Positions 21,120 through 32,079 of a stretch of 64,000 bases of DNA are shown in pieces. The stretch is from Leishmania martiniquensis (Eukaryota > Euglenozoa > Kinetoplastea > Trypanosomatida > Trypanosomatidae), in NCBI RefSeq assembly GCF_017916325.1, contig NC_090150.1, positions 267,436 to 331,435 on the forward strand, in the 5' to 3' direction. The position numbers and the translations under genes were made by a program. Below the pieces are notes generated by a model. It made no database searches and was not told the DNA's origin. It saw only the letters and a program-made list of their open reading frames with translations. Every line of letters begins with the position of its first letter. The first letter of the stretch is position 1.

Positions 21120-22352
21120 TATCCTCTGCACAGCGTGCCGCACCACTTGAATTCGACCCCGGACTCGCTGCTTTCGAGCGGAGGTGCTCAAGTGGCCTAC
21201 ATTGGTTGCCCTTCGGGGAGAGAGGGCGTAGGTGGTCCGCCAGCAGGGGTGACCAACGGGGCCGGAGACGATGCCGATTGCTTAGAGAGGCGAGAGTCTG
21301 CTCTCGCACAGCAGCGCCCCCCCTCCCCGGGCCCGCTGTATGCCAATCACTGGCCAAGCCTACTCAGCAGGCCCAGCGGCTTCACCGCCACTTGTGTGGC
21401 GGCGACCTCAGCGGCACGACGAGGGTGTGCCGCGGTGGTGAAGCCGGTCAGTCATCCATAAATGACAGAGGCAGTGTGTCGCGCAGGAGCAGCGTCCTGA
21501 AGCAACGTATCCATCAAAGCGGCACAGCAGGCACGCGTGACTCCGAGACGGAGAACGACGGCCTCATCCACAGCAGCCATAAGCAGCGCTCAGTGACGCC
21601 CCCATCCAAGAGCTGCGATTTCAGCTGAAGCCTGTCGCTTAGCAGCTGCAGCGGCATCGTCAGCGCGGCGCGTAGCCCCTTCGCGGCAATCGGCCGCTTT
21701 GTGATCAGGACCAACGCCAGCAATCAAGGCAGTGTGGCCGTGATTTCGCGCCGACGCGCCTGCATCTTGGCACCGGAGGGGGGGAACAACGGCAGCATCC
21801 GCGTGGCTGGCGTTTCTGGAATCGCCGCCGCCCTCATCTCGGTTGATACCACATTACCGTTTGGGGCAACGTGGCGGGGGCGTCGAGGTACCCAGTACGA
21901 GCGCCTCTTGTGCAACCCATCGCTCACCTGGTATGAGCGACGCCGCTGTGGACTTCTCCCCGCCCCAAGTAGTGCGGCTGTCCCCGCTCCCCACATCGCT
22001 TCGCCTCCCTCAGCAGCATGCCAATGCGGCGGCGCCGCAGTTCACACCGTCGCCATCTATTCCTTTACGAGCGCAACCTGCTCCAGTCCTCGCGCGCGGT
22101 GGGCGAAGCGGCGGAAGGCAGAGGCCTCCCCGCTGTGCCGCAATCGCAACGCGAATGCGGCGGCGCAGTTTCCGCAGCGGTGCTGGAGTGGAAAGGTCAC
22201 CCACCCTTCATGACGCGGTGGAGACGCTTCTTGGCCAGATCGGCGCCTTGGCAAGCGCGCCGAGAGTCTCCAGTGGCTCGTTGCCCGCCGCCGAGACGCA
22301 TTTTCGCCCGAGTACGAATGCTCGAGCGCAGGAGAGGGGGGAAGGCTTATAG
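21120..22352 (+). pseudogene. Decayed protein-coding gene, unidentified
   Basis: Protein-like sequence with gene-style codon use moves between frames. Segment one runs to a stop at 21459-21461. Segment two is in another frame from about 21440 to about 21940 and is cut by a TGA at 21626-21628. The last part, back in the first frame, includes LHDAVETLLGQIGALASA and ends at a stop at 22350-22352. The surrounding UTRs do not show this composition; they are pyrimidine-rich and translate to low complexity. The simplest reading is a formerly functional gene broken by at least two frameshifts and one nonsense change. No family was recognised. An alternative is spurious GC-rich UTR. Confidence 0.45.
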
Positions 22353-25300
22353 GGCACCCTCGATGCAGAGAGACGCCCCTGCGTGGAGAGGAAGCCGGCG
22401 AAAGAGAAGAGCACACGTGGGTCATGGGTAAAGCAGAACGGGGAGAGGAGGGAAGGGCATCTCAACTTGGGCTTTGCCCCTTCGTCTGTTATGATGCGTC
22501 GCGTGTGTCGGTGTGTGCTCACACCTCTTTTTTTTTCTTCACCCCCCCTCCACGCCCCCTCCTCTCCTCCCCTCTCGTCGTTGGAGGACGCGCGGGGGGC
22601 GCGGGCGGGGGGGTGGTGGCAGAGGACAGCGGTCAACAACCCACAAAGACGAAAGCCAACGAGGGAGCAACTGACCGCGCAAAGCGGAGGCGTCCCCTTT
22701 CCTCGCTACAGGAAGACACCCAGCGCCGGCTAGCATCGTCGAGCCATCGCACTTGGATAGACACACTGGCGCAACGTCGGTGTCTCGCGCGTGAGCAAGC
22801 GGGCGAGCCTCCGCCCCATCGTCTGTGTGGGATATATATATATATATATATATATATGGAGGAGGTTCCCGCGCCGGTGTGATACGCCGCCTTTACCCAG
22901 AGCTCCATCGCCGCCCACTGAGATCAACTCATACTAATCAGGGCCCTCTTACCCTCTGCGTCCCGCCCCCTGTCTTCTCGTCATCAACTTTATATGCGCT
23001 TTTTTTTGGTGCGCACACGCACCAACACGACGGACGCGCTCCAGCAGCACCTGCCGCTCTCAGCACAACGCCTCTTTTCGTAGTGTACATCCCCATTTGC
23101 CCTCTCCTCTTTGCGAGCGTTGCTGTGCCGGTCCTCCTCACTCTCACTCTCCCCTTCAGGAGCAGTGCCCCCCCCGCACCGCTTCATCTGCCTTGTTCTT
23201 CCTCTCGGAGAGGGAGGGCGCTCGTCGCATCTCTCCCTCTATCCTACGCTGCGTTCAGTGACTGTGGCTCCTGTTGCTGTGGTCCTTTCTCGATCTCTCC
23301 CCACACCTCATCGTGCCTGTGTTTGCGCGTGTGCTCCGCCTCGTTTTGTGTCGCTGCGTGTTGGTCTCTCTCTCTCCCTCCCTCTCTCTTCAGCTTGCAT
23401 ACGCATATACTCTGGCGTGTGTGCCTGCGTGTGTGCGCGCACCCCACCTTCTTTCCCTCCCCCTCTCTCTTTCTACCAGCGGAGCATCGGTGCACAAGAG
23501 CCGGAGAGAGTGCTCGAGGAGATCCGCGCTCAGAAGCGCATCAGCGCGCAGGTAGACGCGAATTCATCACTATCGATCATCACAGGCGTGCGCGCACACA
23601 CGCAGGCACACGCGTGCCAGCGAAGCAGAGCTATTGCATATTTATTAGCGTCCCCCCTTCTTTCTCCGCTACGGCTACGTGGATTGTGTGCTCGTGTAAG
23701 TGTGTGCGTGTGTGTGTGTGTGTGTCTTTACGCCTGCGCGCGCGCATGCATGTTTTGTTGTCTGTCATACTTTTATTATAACAACCGAGGCGCGCACACA
23801 CACACAGGGACAGACAGACAGACGTTTCACGAAGCGAAATCGCTTACTAACCACACGTGCCGACATCCTTAACCTTTACTCCCCTCCCCCCTCGTTGCGC
23901 TCATCCGTCTTTGAATCTGCCGATTGCGTGCACGCGAGGCGATTCTATACAGCGTACGCACACGCGCACAGGCAAGGAAAAGAGGGGGAGCTCCGCATCT
24001 CAGCGTCAGGGGGTCGGCAAGGCGCCACCCCACCCCACCCCACACACACACACACACCTCCCCATTACCCATTGCTTTCCCTTCTCTTTTTTTTTGTTGT
24101 TACTTTCGTTGTCTCGCACGTGGTGCCCCTCTTTCCTGGCCTCTTCTTCGCCTTTGCCTTTGTGTGTAAAGTGCGCCTCGTCTTATACACTCATCCACGC
24201 GCGCATTCTTTTTTCTTTTTCTCCCTTCGTGGTAATTTGTGCCCTCCTCTCCCGCCGATTTAATTGTGAACACATACGCCTGCGCGGGCGCGGTCGTCGC
24301 GGAGACGCGCACTACTCAGCTCACATACAACGACGCGCAGGCTAAGGGTGGTAGGAGAGGTTCCGATCCATTGCTCATCGCACCTAAGTAAACCGACCAG
24401 ACTGCCGCACACTCGTCCGTTCACCGTCTTCCTCTCATTGTCGCTCCTCCGCGCCGAGCTCGCGCAACTCCGCCCTTCTCATCGCTTCCCTTCCTCATAT
24501 ACGCGTACGCAAAGAGGAGGAAGAAAAACAAAGAGCAGAGCACTGCGCAACGAATGAAGGCGTTGCTCTGTCATTGCTTGCATCTTTCCAGCCCCCTCCC
24601 CCACCCTTGTTTGGTCAAGCTGCGTGTGCTTCTCTTTTCAGGGACCAGAAGCGGTCTCTCGCTCTCTCACCAACCACCTTCGCACGCCCACAGACTAACT
24701 TCTTCGCTCTCCGCCCGGTTCCCTTTCTCCCACCCCTCTTCTTCTCACTCTCCCTCCCGCGCCTCTACGATACCCCCTGCTCTCACCACCACCTCCCCAG
24801 CTCTCCCTGGTACCCTTCTGTGACTGCGCACGTGTGTCTGTGTGGGTGTGGGTGTGCGCGCGCGTGCGCTTCGGAGCCGCCCATTCGTATCGATCTCTGC
24901 TTTCCTCTCTCGCTTGGTTCTCCGCCAGACGACCGTTGCACCTCCCCCTCCTCCAAATCGCCGAACTCGCGTGTCTGCCAGGCGATTGAAGAGGTACACT
25001 TTCGGCGGTGGGCCTCTCCGTCCTTGTACTGTGCCTCTGTGTGTGTGTGTGTGTATGCACGCAACATTCTGTCTCCTCACATACACCCCCACCCCCTCGC
25101 CTTCTCTCATATTTGGCCATCTCTGCGTAGGTGCGCCTGTGTGTATGTCTGCGTCCTCTCTGTGTAACCCTCTCCCTCTCTCCTCCCCTTCCCCCTCCCC
25201 CTCAATCCTTTTTTTTGACCAATTAGCGGGCCTGTCTTCGTACATTGTTGTTGCTGTGTATCAATAAGGTACGCACACACACACACACACTCTCTCCCTC

Positions 25301-25406
25301 TCCTCTCCCCTCCCCCACACTCTCATCCTCTGTTTCTGTGCGTAGGTGTGTGTGTGTCTCCCCACCGGCCATACACTTGTCCACATCCCTCTCTCCCCCC
25401 GCTGTC
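22353..25406 (+). other. Long intergenic region, microsatellite-rich
   Basis: About 3 kb without a credible gene. It contains the (AT)13 tract at 22832-22857, a (GT)n run at 23702-23728, several CA repeats (24040-24057, 25272-25290) and very long C/T-rich tracts. This is a typical polyadenylation and trans-splicing region before the large gene at 25407. Open frames of 318, 253 and 197 residues here are low-complexity Ser/Pro/Leu/Cys translations of pyrimidine tracts. Confidence 0.55.
22832..22857. repeat. (AT)13 microsatellite
   Basis: Perfect 26-nt AT dinucleotide repeat, the longest of several AT tracts in UTRs of this window (others at 2562-2579, 10917-10929 and 43884-43895). Such tracts are length-polymorphic between strains. 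Confidence 0.9.
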
Positions 25407-28400
25407 ATGCTCTCTGCCGGGCAACTCTCCCATCAACTCAACAACCGCCACGCGCAACCCTGTTCTCAAGCCTCTTCACTTTCGCCCGCGCCGTTGTCAC
25501 CGTCATCCGCCGCCGCTTCCCTGTCCGTTGCAGCCCCCTCTGCGTCGCAGGCGCTACCGGCTAGGTACGCCGCGCCGCACCGCATCTCACCCAGCAGCGC
25601 GTCCACCTCAGTCACTACAGCTGAAGCGTCTATAGCAGCCAACAGGAGTGATCGTCATCGCAGCCAGCTGAACGGGCTTGGTAGTGGCCATCAGCTGTGC
25701 GAGGCTCCGCCGGCACCCGCGGCTCCCAAGCAGCTGCAGCAGCACCTCACGGAGCTGCAGACACCCCCTCATTCAATCGCCGCCTCGGGCCCCATCGTTC
25801 CTGGAAAATTCTACAGCTCAATCGATTACCCCACGCACTGCAGACAGTACCTCTTCTCTCGCCCGCCTCAGCAGCAGCAGCATCAGGCACCACCTCCTTC
25901 CGCAAGCCCCGCTCCACCCATTGCAGCGTTGCCAGTGTCGTCACTATCTCGCGCTGAGAACCCCATTCAGGCACCACCGTGTTACCGCAACCCCTCCCCC
26001 GTGTTCGTATCCGCAGAGCCGCCGCCGCCACCTCTGCTCGTGCAGAAGTCGCAACCCCAACGCCACAGCGTTCGCCGTCGTGAGCTCACCACCGCCGCTA
26101 TGCAAGCCGTCATGGAGCCCGGCCCCCACGCCCAAACTCACGCAAGCGCTTCCTACTCGTCCCCCTACTCGCAGTCCACGTCCTCATCCCAACAGTATCC
26201 TCAGATCCGCACGGACACAACCTTGGTGTCGTCCATCAACAGCTCTTCCACCCCTGACCCAGCAAGCAAATCTGCCTCGGCCGTCGTCGCCGTGTCGGGC
26301 AGCGGGTCTTCATGTGGAGGACTGCGTATTGGTGCTCCGCACTCGCCGGTGACGGGCCTTGTCTACCAGCCGTACCCCACGCGGGAGCAGCAGAGACATG
26401 CGTCATACGGCCACACCTCCCCTAGGGGCACATCCTCGTCGCCTCGCTTTGCTGCGTCGAACACGAGCATGGCATGCTCCTCAGCTAACGACGCTGGCCA
26501 TCTGGTCTTGCCCCGCCCCCTCAGCAGCCCGAGCGAGCTCTATACAAGTCAGCAGCGGAATCTGCTTGGACAGGTGTCGCAGCAGCAGCACTTCCAAATG
26601 AAAACGCCCTCACAGACGTTTGAGCGGCGCCACAGCGACACGATGGATACCGTCTCGCGTAGCCTCAACACGCAGAATGACCCTGAGCTGGTGGGACTTC
26701 CGCCGATGCGCCACAACGACGAGGACGAGGTGGTGAGAGCAGCTGGGAACGCGGCGACACTCTATTCGAAGGGCTTCCTCATTGCCACCTCCTCCTCCGC
26801 CAAGGAATCGACGGAGTTGCACGACCACGGTGACAGTGGTATGTACTCTCCGCCGCACCTGCACGACGGGGAGGAGCCACAGCCGCCACGCGACGAAGGT
26901 GAGGGGAGTATCAGCCAAGCCAGTCATTCGCGTGGCCCTACGGCGAGCACCTCCACCGGCATCTCACATCGCTTGCTGACCGCCGAGGAGATCAACGAGC
27001 GGCGTCGCGCGTCGTGGGTGGCAAGCCACTCCATGTCGCAAGCGCAGTCTGCTGTGGCCGAAACTGCCCTCGGCGACAGCGCGGCTGGTCAGAAACGGTC
27101 GAAGAATGCAATGAGCAGCATCCAAAGCACGAGCAACAACCTCAGCATGGCCAGTGGGGTGAGCAAAGGCAGCCGGCCGGCCCACCGACAGCTAACGAAG
27201 GAGGAGGCGGATCATCTTATTGCCCAGCGCCAGCAACAGCTGGCTGCAGAGGCCGCCGCCGCCGCAGCAGCAGCAGCAACGGCGGCGGCGAAAGATACGA
27301 CAGCCCATCCGCAGCAGAAGAAGCAGCACAGGCCGTCACCATCGCTTACAAACACCGCCAGCCTCCACAGCCAGTCTGAAGCTGTACATTCATCGCTGTC
27401 GGACAGCACAAAGCCCTGGCTGCTCTCTGGGGACGGCACGCACGCCAACTACTTTTCCCCAGCGCCTGCCTCTATGCCGCCGTCCGCCGGCACCAACACG
27501 ATGTTCAGCAGCAGCAACGCGGCGGCGGCGAAGCCGATGGCATTCGAGTGGCTGCGAGGTACCAGCGGCGGTGGTGGTCCTGCGAGTCGTGCGGGCCTCT
27601 TCGCAGAGTCGTCGGTGCATTCATGGCCTGGCGTGAATCCGTGGCAGGATAGCAGCGTGGCTGGGGGCACCGGTAGCGGTGGAAACGCCAACGTCAACGC
27701 TGCTGTGGCTGCGTTTCTTGGTGCGGCAGGGGGCACGGTTGGAGACGGCGGCTCAAGCAGTGATTTTGGAGCCCCTGCCAGCGCCCAGGCAAGGGCGGGG
27801 CAACCACCAAGCGGCCCCGCCGCCACCGGCTTCACGTGGCTGCCCAACACATCCAATCGCACACCGCGCGACCAGCAGAAGCGACGACCGCAGGTGCAGC
27901 CGCAGAGTGTGCTCTCTTTTGTGCCGCTCGCACCGTCACAGGCGGATAGCGTCCGCGATATCACCAGCGCCGCTGCCTGGGGCGGCAGCGCCGGCGCGAT
28001 AGACCTCTCCGGTGACAACCTGCACAGTGCCGCGCTAACCTCATCTCCATCACTGCTGACGGCATCGGCGCTACAAGGGTTGTCGCAGCGGCACATTGAA
28101 GAGCGCATCTGCCAGTGTGATGTGCATCTCGAGCGACTCCGGCAGGAACGGGAGCAGCTGGTGCACGAACTGCAGAGACGCCTACACTGCGTGGCGGAAG
28201 GCGAGCAGCAGCAGCAGCAACAGCACAGCCACACAGGCGCTACGAGTTGGCCAGGCGCATTCGGCCCCCATGCGGTTGCCATCCCCAGTAGTGACATGAA
28301 CATAGTGAGAGGAGGTCCAGCAATGACGCCGCACGGGACCGCAGCTGAGGGGGCGGCTGTCGGCGGGTGCAGCGGCAGCGCTGTGGATCAGAGCCCTCTC

Positions 28401-28961
28401 TGGCCGTTCTTTGGCAATCTCGTCGTGGACGCGAATACCACGGGGAAGCTCCTCCCGCGCGGCCCAGTAGATAAACGCGAACCCCCTGCTGCCTGCATAG
28501 ACCCTATGAAAGGTACGGATGCCGAGGAATTGGTGGAGCGAGCGTCAGCGGCAGCCGCTGACCTTCGGCAGCGAAGCGGCACCGGTAGCGCGACAGTAGT
28601 TAAACCAGCGCACCAGGCGGCATCCGGCGCCGGTGAGGGCGGCGGAGGCGGGGGCGGAAGTGTTGGCCACCGGTCCGCAGGTGAGCGCTGTGGCACTCGC
28701 AGTCGTCGTCGTGGTGAAACTGGCAACCAGCGGAACAACAGCAACAGCAACGGCGCGTCGTCCTCCGCCGGCATCGCAGCGACGTCGTCTAACAACGGAG
28801 GTGGTGGGCATAGCGCCAGCAATCGCTGCAGCCACGACAACACGCCACAGGAGCAAAAATACCTGCAGACGGACCCGTTCAGCATGTACATGCACAACAA
28901 GAAGATTGCCACCGCCGGGGCCACCACGGCGCTGGCCAGCAGCAGAGATACCGCCGCGTGA
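25407..28961 (+). CDS. Large Ser/Gln/Ala-rich protein with coiled coil (1184 aa)
   Basis: The start is the first in-frame ATG at 25407 (MLSAGQLSHQLNNRHAQP) and the stop is TGA at 28959-28961. The sequence is largely disordered (Ser, Pro, Gln, Ala, Gly). Two pairs of internal motifs recur: HRLLTAEEINERRRASW near residue 520 and HRQLTKEEADHLIAQRQQQ near 593; then FEWLRGTSGGGG near 711 and FTWLPNTSNRTP near 808. An Ala run lies near 610-625. A clear coiled coil (IEERICQCDVHLERLRQERE onward, about 895-930) leads into a Gln run. The C-terminus has KYLQTDPFSMYMHNKK. Repeated short linear motifs in a disordered chain suggest a scaffold or mRNP protein, but this is inference and no family was recognised. 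Confidence 0.85.
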   Translation: MLSAGQLSHQLNNRHAQPCSQASSLSPAPLSPSSAAASLSVAAPSASQALPARYAAPHRISPSSASTSVTTAEASIAANRSDRHRSQLNGLGSGHQLCEAPPAPAAPKQLQQHLTELQTPPHSIAASGPIVPGKFYSSIDYPTHCRQYLFSRPPQQQQHQAPPPSASPAPPIAALPVSSLSRAENPIQAPPCYRNPSPVFVSAEPPPPPLLVQKSQPQRHSVRRRELTTAAMQAVMEPGPHAQTHASASYSSPYSQSTSSSQQYPQIRTDTTLVSSINSSSTPDPASKSASAVVAVSGSGSSCGGLRIGAPHSPVTGLVYQPYPTREQQRHASYGHTSPRGTSSSPRFAASNTSMACSSANDAGHLVLPRPLSSPSELYTSQQRNLLGQVSQQQHFQMKTPSQTFERRHSDTMDTVSRSLNTQNDPELVGLPPMRHNDEDEVVRAAGNAATLYSKGFLIATSSSAKESTELHDHGDSGMYSPPHLHDGEEPQPPRDEGEGSISQASHSRGPTASTSTGISHRLLTAEEINERRRASWVASHSMSQAQSAVAETALGDSAAGQKRSKNAMSSIQSTSNNLSMASGVSKGSRPAHRQLTKEEADHLIAQRQQQLAAEAAAAAAAAATAAAKDTTAHPQQKKQHRPSPSLTNTASLHSQSEAVHSSLSDSTKPWLLSGDGTHANYFSPAPASMPPSAGTNTMFSSSNAAAAKPMAFEWLRGTSGGGGPASRAGLFAESSVHSWPGVNPWQDSSVAGGTGSGGNANVNAAVAAFLGAAGGTVGDGGSSSDFGAPASAQARAGQPPSGPAATGFTWLPNTSNRTPRDQQKRRPQVQPQSVLSFVPLAPSQADSVRDITSAAAWGGSAGAIDLSGDNLHSAALTSSPSLLTASALQGLSQRHIEERICQCDVHLERLRQEREQLVHELQRRLHCVAEGEQQQQQQHSHTGATSWPGAFGPHAVAIPSSDMNIVRGGPAMTPHGTAAEGAAVGGCSGSAVDQSPLWPFFGNLVVDANTTGKLLPRGPVDKREPPAACIDPMKGTDAEELVERASAAAADLRQRSGTGSATVVKPAHQAASGAGEGGGGGGGSVGHRSAGERCGTRSRRRGETGNQRNNSNSNGASSSAGIAATSSNNGGGGHSASNRCSHDNTPQEQKYLQTDPFSMYMHNKKIATAGATTALASSRDTAA

Positions 28962-29792
28962 AAATGTGCTGCGGCGGACAACGTCGCGAAGACGAGGTGC
29001 CCCGCGCGTGCACAGGTCTACGGAGGGCCTCTCCCTCTCCCTTTACATATACACAGGCGCCACGCCTTTCCTCTTTTTTTCTTTTTACCGGGGCCCACAC
29101 GCGCCCTCCTCTCCCTCTCTCTCCCTCCCTATTTTTCTTCTAGCGGCTATACAATCAGTTGCGACTGCCCACCTCTCTGCATCTCGCGTAGTCGCCCCAA
29201 ACCCCTCCCCCTACCAATGATCCTCCTCAAAGGGGGGAGGAGACGCACACGAAGGTTGATGACGTCCTCCTTCGTTCTAGGCACTCCCCTACCCCCCACC
29301 ACCACCACCACCCCTCTCCTACACCTCCAGCACCGACACACACACAATGTACCTTCGCTCAAGAAATGGTGAATATGAATCGCTTAGTTGGTGCTGTGTG
29401 TGTATGTGTGTGTGCGTGTGCGTGCGCCCTCACAGCGGTCCTCTGCGCCCCCCTACCCCCCCTCCCTCACCTTTTTTTTGCCCCCTCTTGACTCTGTGTC
29501 ATGAGCGATGTGGGCCTTTAGGTAACAGCCGCGCTTTGCTCATGGCGCTTTTCCCCCGTTTACTCGCCCCTTTGTGTGTGTGTGTGATCTGCGAAAGCGT
29601 CGCGCACATCCGCAATTTTAAGCTCTGCACAACGACTCCCAACCCACAGAGAGAGAAAGAGAGGGACAGACCTTCTCGGTTGTCCTCCCGTTTTCTGTAT
29701 CGTCTCCCTCCCTCTCCTCTTCGCTTTCTCCTCCCTTACCGCCCCTTTCACTTGTCCTCCCCCTCCCCTCCCACACACACACATAGGCGCAC
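28962..29792 (+). other. Intergenic region
   Basis: 3'UTR of the large gene, followed by (GT)n/(CA)n tracts and a strong C/T tract at about 29700-29775 ending in cacacacataggcgcacatg. That is a good trans-splice acceptor configuration immediately before the small open frame at 29793. Confidence 0.5.
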
Positions 29793-30023
29793 ATGAACGT
29801 TGAGCTGCTGATTGGCAACACACAGCTGCGCATACGCATTCTGGAGTTGCACACAAAAACTGAAATGGAGCGACTTATGCGCCCACTTGCGCCGCCGAAT
29901 TTGAGGGAATGGATGACGTGGATGAATAGCTTTGGAGCGCATTACCGAGCGCACGGCTCCCTCCGCTTCGCTCGCCGTCGGTGTGCCGTGTGCTATCACT
30001 TCCTTTGCTCTCTTTTCCTCTAA
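29793..30023 (+). CDS. Possible small protein (76 aa)
   Basis: The ATG at 29793 lies about 7 nt after a candidate splice-acceptor AG (29785-29786) that closes a polypyrimidine/CA tract, the ideal context for a trypanosomatid start codon. The first 60 residues look protein-like and non-repetitive (MNVELLIGNTQLRIRILELH, then REWMTWMNSFGAHYR), with a probable helix and a Trp/Met-rich segment. The last 15 residues are Cys/Leu/Phe-rich. No family was recognised. It could be a genuine small gene, the remnant of a longer one, or chance; length alone is not convincing. Confidence 0.35.
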   Translation: MNVELLIGNTQLRIRILELHTKTEMERLMRPLAPPNLREWMTWMNSFGAHYRAHGSLRFARRRCAVCYHFLCSLFL

Positions 30024-30578
30024 CGCTGTCCTCTGGCCACCAGTGCACCTCTGTGCATTCTGTGTGTCTGCAGGCCGGTGTGTGGTGGTGCATCGCATCC
30101 CCCAGCGGGGTCGCGCCTATCCTCCCCCTTCCCCCGATTCTCCTCCCAGGGTTCTCACGGCGGTGCAGCTCATCACTACACGCTCGCCCCGTTTCGTTAT
30201 CTCACCGCTTGTGCAGTGGCCACCTCTCTCTTCGCTGTCTAATTGGCGCTTTTCCTGTCCTATCCCGTGTGGGGCCCCACCACCCACACCGACTCCCCCC
30301 TCCTTACTGAGCAGTCGTACGCATCGGCAAGGCAAACGAAATGGGGGAGGGGTAGCGTGGAGGTCTGCACCTCTCCACCCCCCCCGACGATACTCCTTCT
30401 GCCTCTCTGCCGTCATCCTCAATGGAAGGCGGATGTGCGGTCGGCTCCTCTATGCCTCTATGCATGTTCTTGGGTCACCTCTATTGCTTTCCCCTCAGCA
30501 GCGATGGTGGTCAGCAAGCGCGTGAGTGTCTGTGTGGGTGCGTGAGTGTGTATCGGATGTGAAAAAAAAAAAACTGCG
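30024..30578 (+). other. Spacer before the element fragment
   Basis: C-rich, UTR-like sequence without a gene. It ends in a poly-A run (30562-30573) just before the 520-bp element fragment begins at 30579. Confidence 0.5.
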
Positions 30579-31098
30579 GCCGTGCGTCGTCCCAGCGTGC
30601 CACGGGCCGCGTGAGGAGGAGTCGAGTGCTGATCAGACAGAGCGGATCGCGGAATGGGTGCGCCCGCATGAAAAAGGGGGACGACCGTCGCGGTGGGAAG
30701 AAGGGGGAGAGAGCGTGTGCTCCCCTCCCCCCGCCCCGCCCATGCGAGCACAAATGTGAAGGCCTTCAATGCTCTCTCCCCTCCTCATCCCCTTTTCGTC
30801 ACGTGCGCCTCTTTTGTTTGGGGGGAGTGCGGCAGAGAAACTCTCGGGCGAAAGCGGCAGGGCCCCGCAGCCGCATCATAGCCTGCCATAGCCGCCCCCC
30901 TTCTTGCCCATCTGTCAATCATGCCGAGAGGCAGCCACGTCGGAACAGACGAGCCCGTCCCGGGGTGCATACGGTAGCGCATCGCAAGGAGACGAGTCTC
31001 TGACGGACGCGGGGACCGCTCCCCGAGAGGAGGGCGGACGCCCTCGGAGCTGAGAAACACCGAGGCGGCGACCAGCGCGACAGCGGCGAAAAAGGCTG
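30579..31098 (+). mobile_element. Solo fragment of the tyrosine-recombinase element
   Basis: These 520 bp match 61202-61721 without indels and with only a handful of substitutions, so they are about 99% identical. At 61202 the same segment is the left end of a degenerate DIRS/VIPER/TATE-like element. Here the match stops abruptly at 31098, inside what would be the first open frame of the element. A 12-nt poly-A run sits 5 nt upstream of the left edge. It is best read as a truncated or solo copy lying in the UTR between the large coiled-coil gene and the kelch gene. It codes for nothing credible on its own. Confidence 0.7.
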
Positions 31099-32079
31099 CC
31101 CATGTCTTGTGTCGTGAAAGTGGCGTGGAGGGGGGCGGTCACGCACACATACGTCTGCGTCGTTGCAATCACCGAGAGAGAGAGATGTCGGTCGATGGGG
31201 GCAGGGGAAGGCGTCGTGTGAACCAAAAAAGAGCAGTCTGCGTGCGCGGGGGTACGCGTGGAAGTCGTGTGCGATTCTGTGGCGCCCTCCGCGTCACGCA
31301 CCTATGCCTTTGCGTTGGCGACTCTCTCTCTCCTGCCCCTTTTGCTTCATTCTCTGTCATCCTTCTCGTTGAGTGGGACGCCGTGTGTATGTGTGCGTGT
31401 GTGCGATCCTCAGCACTCACAGCTTTTTCTCTGCATCATGTCATCCTCATCATCGCTCGTCTCCGCTATCGCCACCATTCAGTTCTCTTCGCCTCACTTT
31501 GGTTGTGTCTCTGAGAACACAATGTATCGAAGCTGACGAGGAGTCCATATCCGGCCTCGCCTTTCCCTTTTCGATTCCCCTTCCCCGTGTGTTTGCCCAT
31601 TCCTGCGCGGCTATGTTCTCTGCCTCCGTGTCTCTACCCCTCTCTCTCCCCCCTCTCCCTCTCCCTCTCCCTCTCTGCGAAACGCGCCTGCGTTCTCCTG
31701 ACCCGCGAACGCACATCTGCTTCGCTGGCAGCACGCGCGCCTGTGAAAGAGATCGAAGCGAAACGGCGGCACCTGTGTCATGTGAACATCCCCCACACCA
31801 CCACCGTCGCCGCCTACCCCTTTCGTCCCTTCCATCGGCCATACACACACACACGCACACGCACCGCTGGCCGCCGAAGGTGTAGTATACACCTTTTTCT
31901 GTTCGTTGCTTGCTTGTCTCTCTCTGTCTAGCTGGCTGGCGGTCTGTGGGAGAGGGGGGAAGGAGTACCGGGAGTCTTACTGTGCGTGTGTGCCGCTTTA
32001 CCAGGCGTCGCCCTCCCCCCTCATATCCCCCTCGTCCCCTTTTTGCCCAGCCACGCAAGAGAGAGAGAAAGCAAAAAAT
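31099..32079 (+). other. Intergenic region upstream of the kelch gene
   Basis: UTR and splice region with CT-rich tracts (31630-31680), a (CA)n tract near 31842-31858 and a pyrimidine tract at 32005-32048. No gene seen. Confidence 0.5.
32049..32050 (+). promoter_or_regulatory. Candidate trans-splice acceptor AG for the kelch gene
   Basis: First AG after a pyrimidine tract (32005-32048, ending cccctttttgcccag), 29 nt before the ATG at 32080. Placement follows the trypanosomatid rule for spliced-leader addition and was not tested. Confidence 0.5.

Noticed and set aside
22825..23872. Overlapping frames of 318 and 253 codons
   Set aside because: Low-complexity Ser/Leu/Cys/His translation of microsatellites and pyrimidine tracts.
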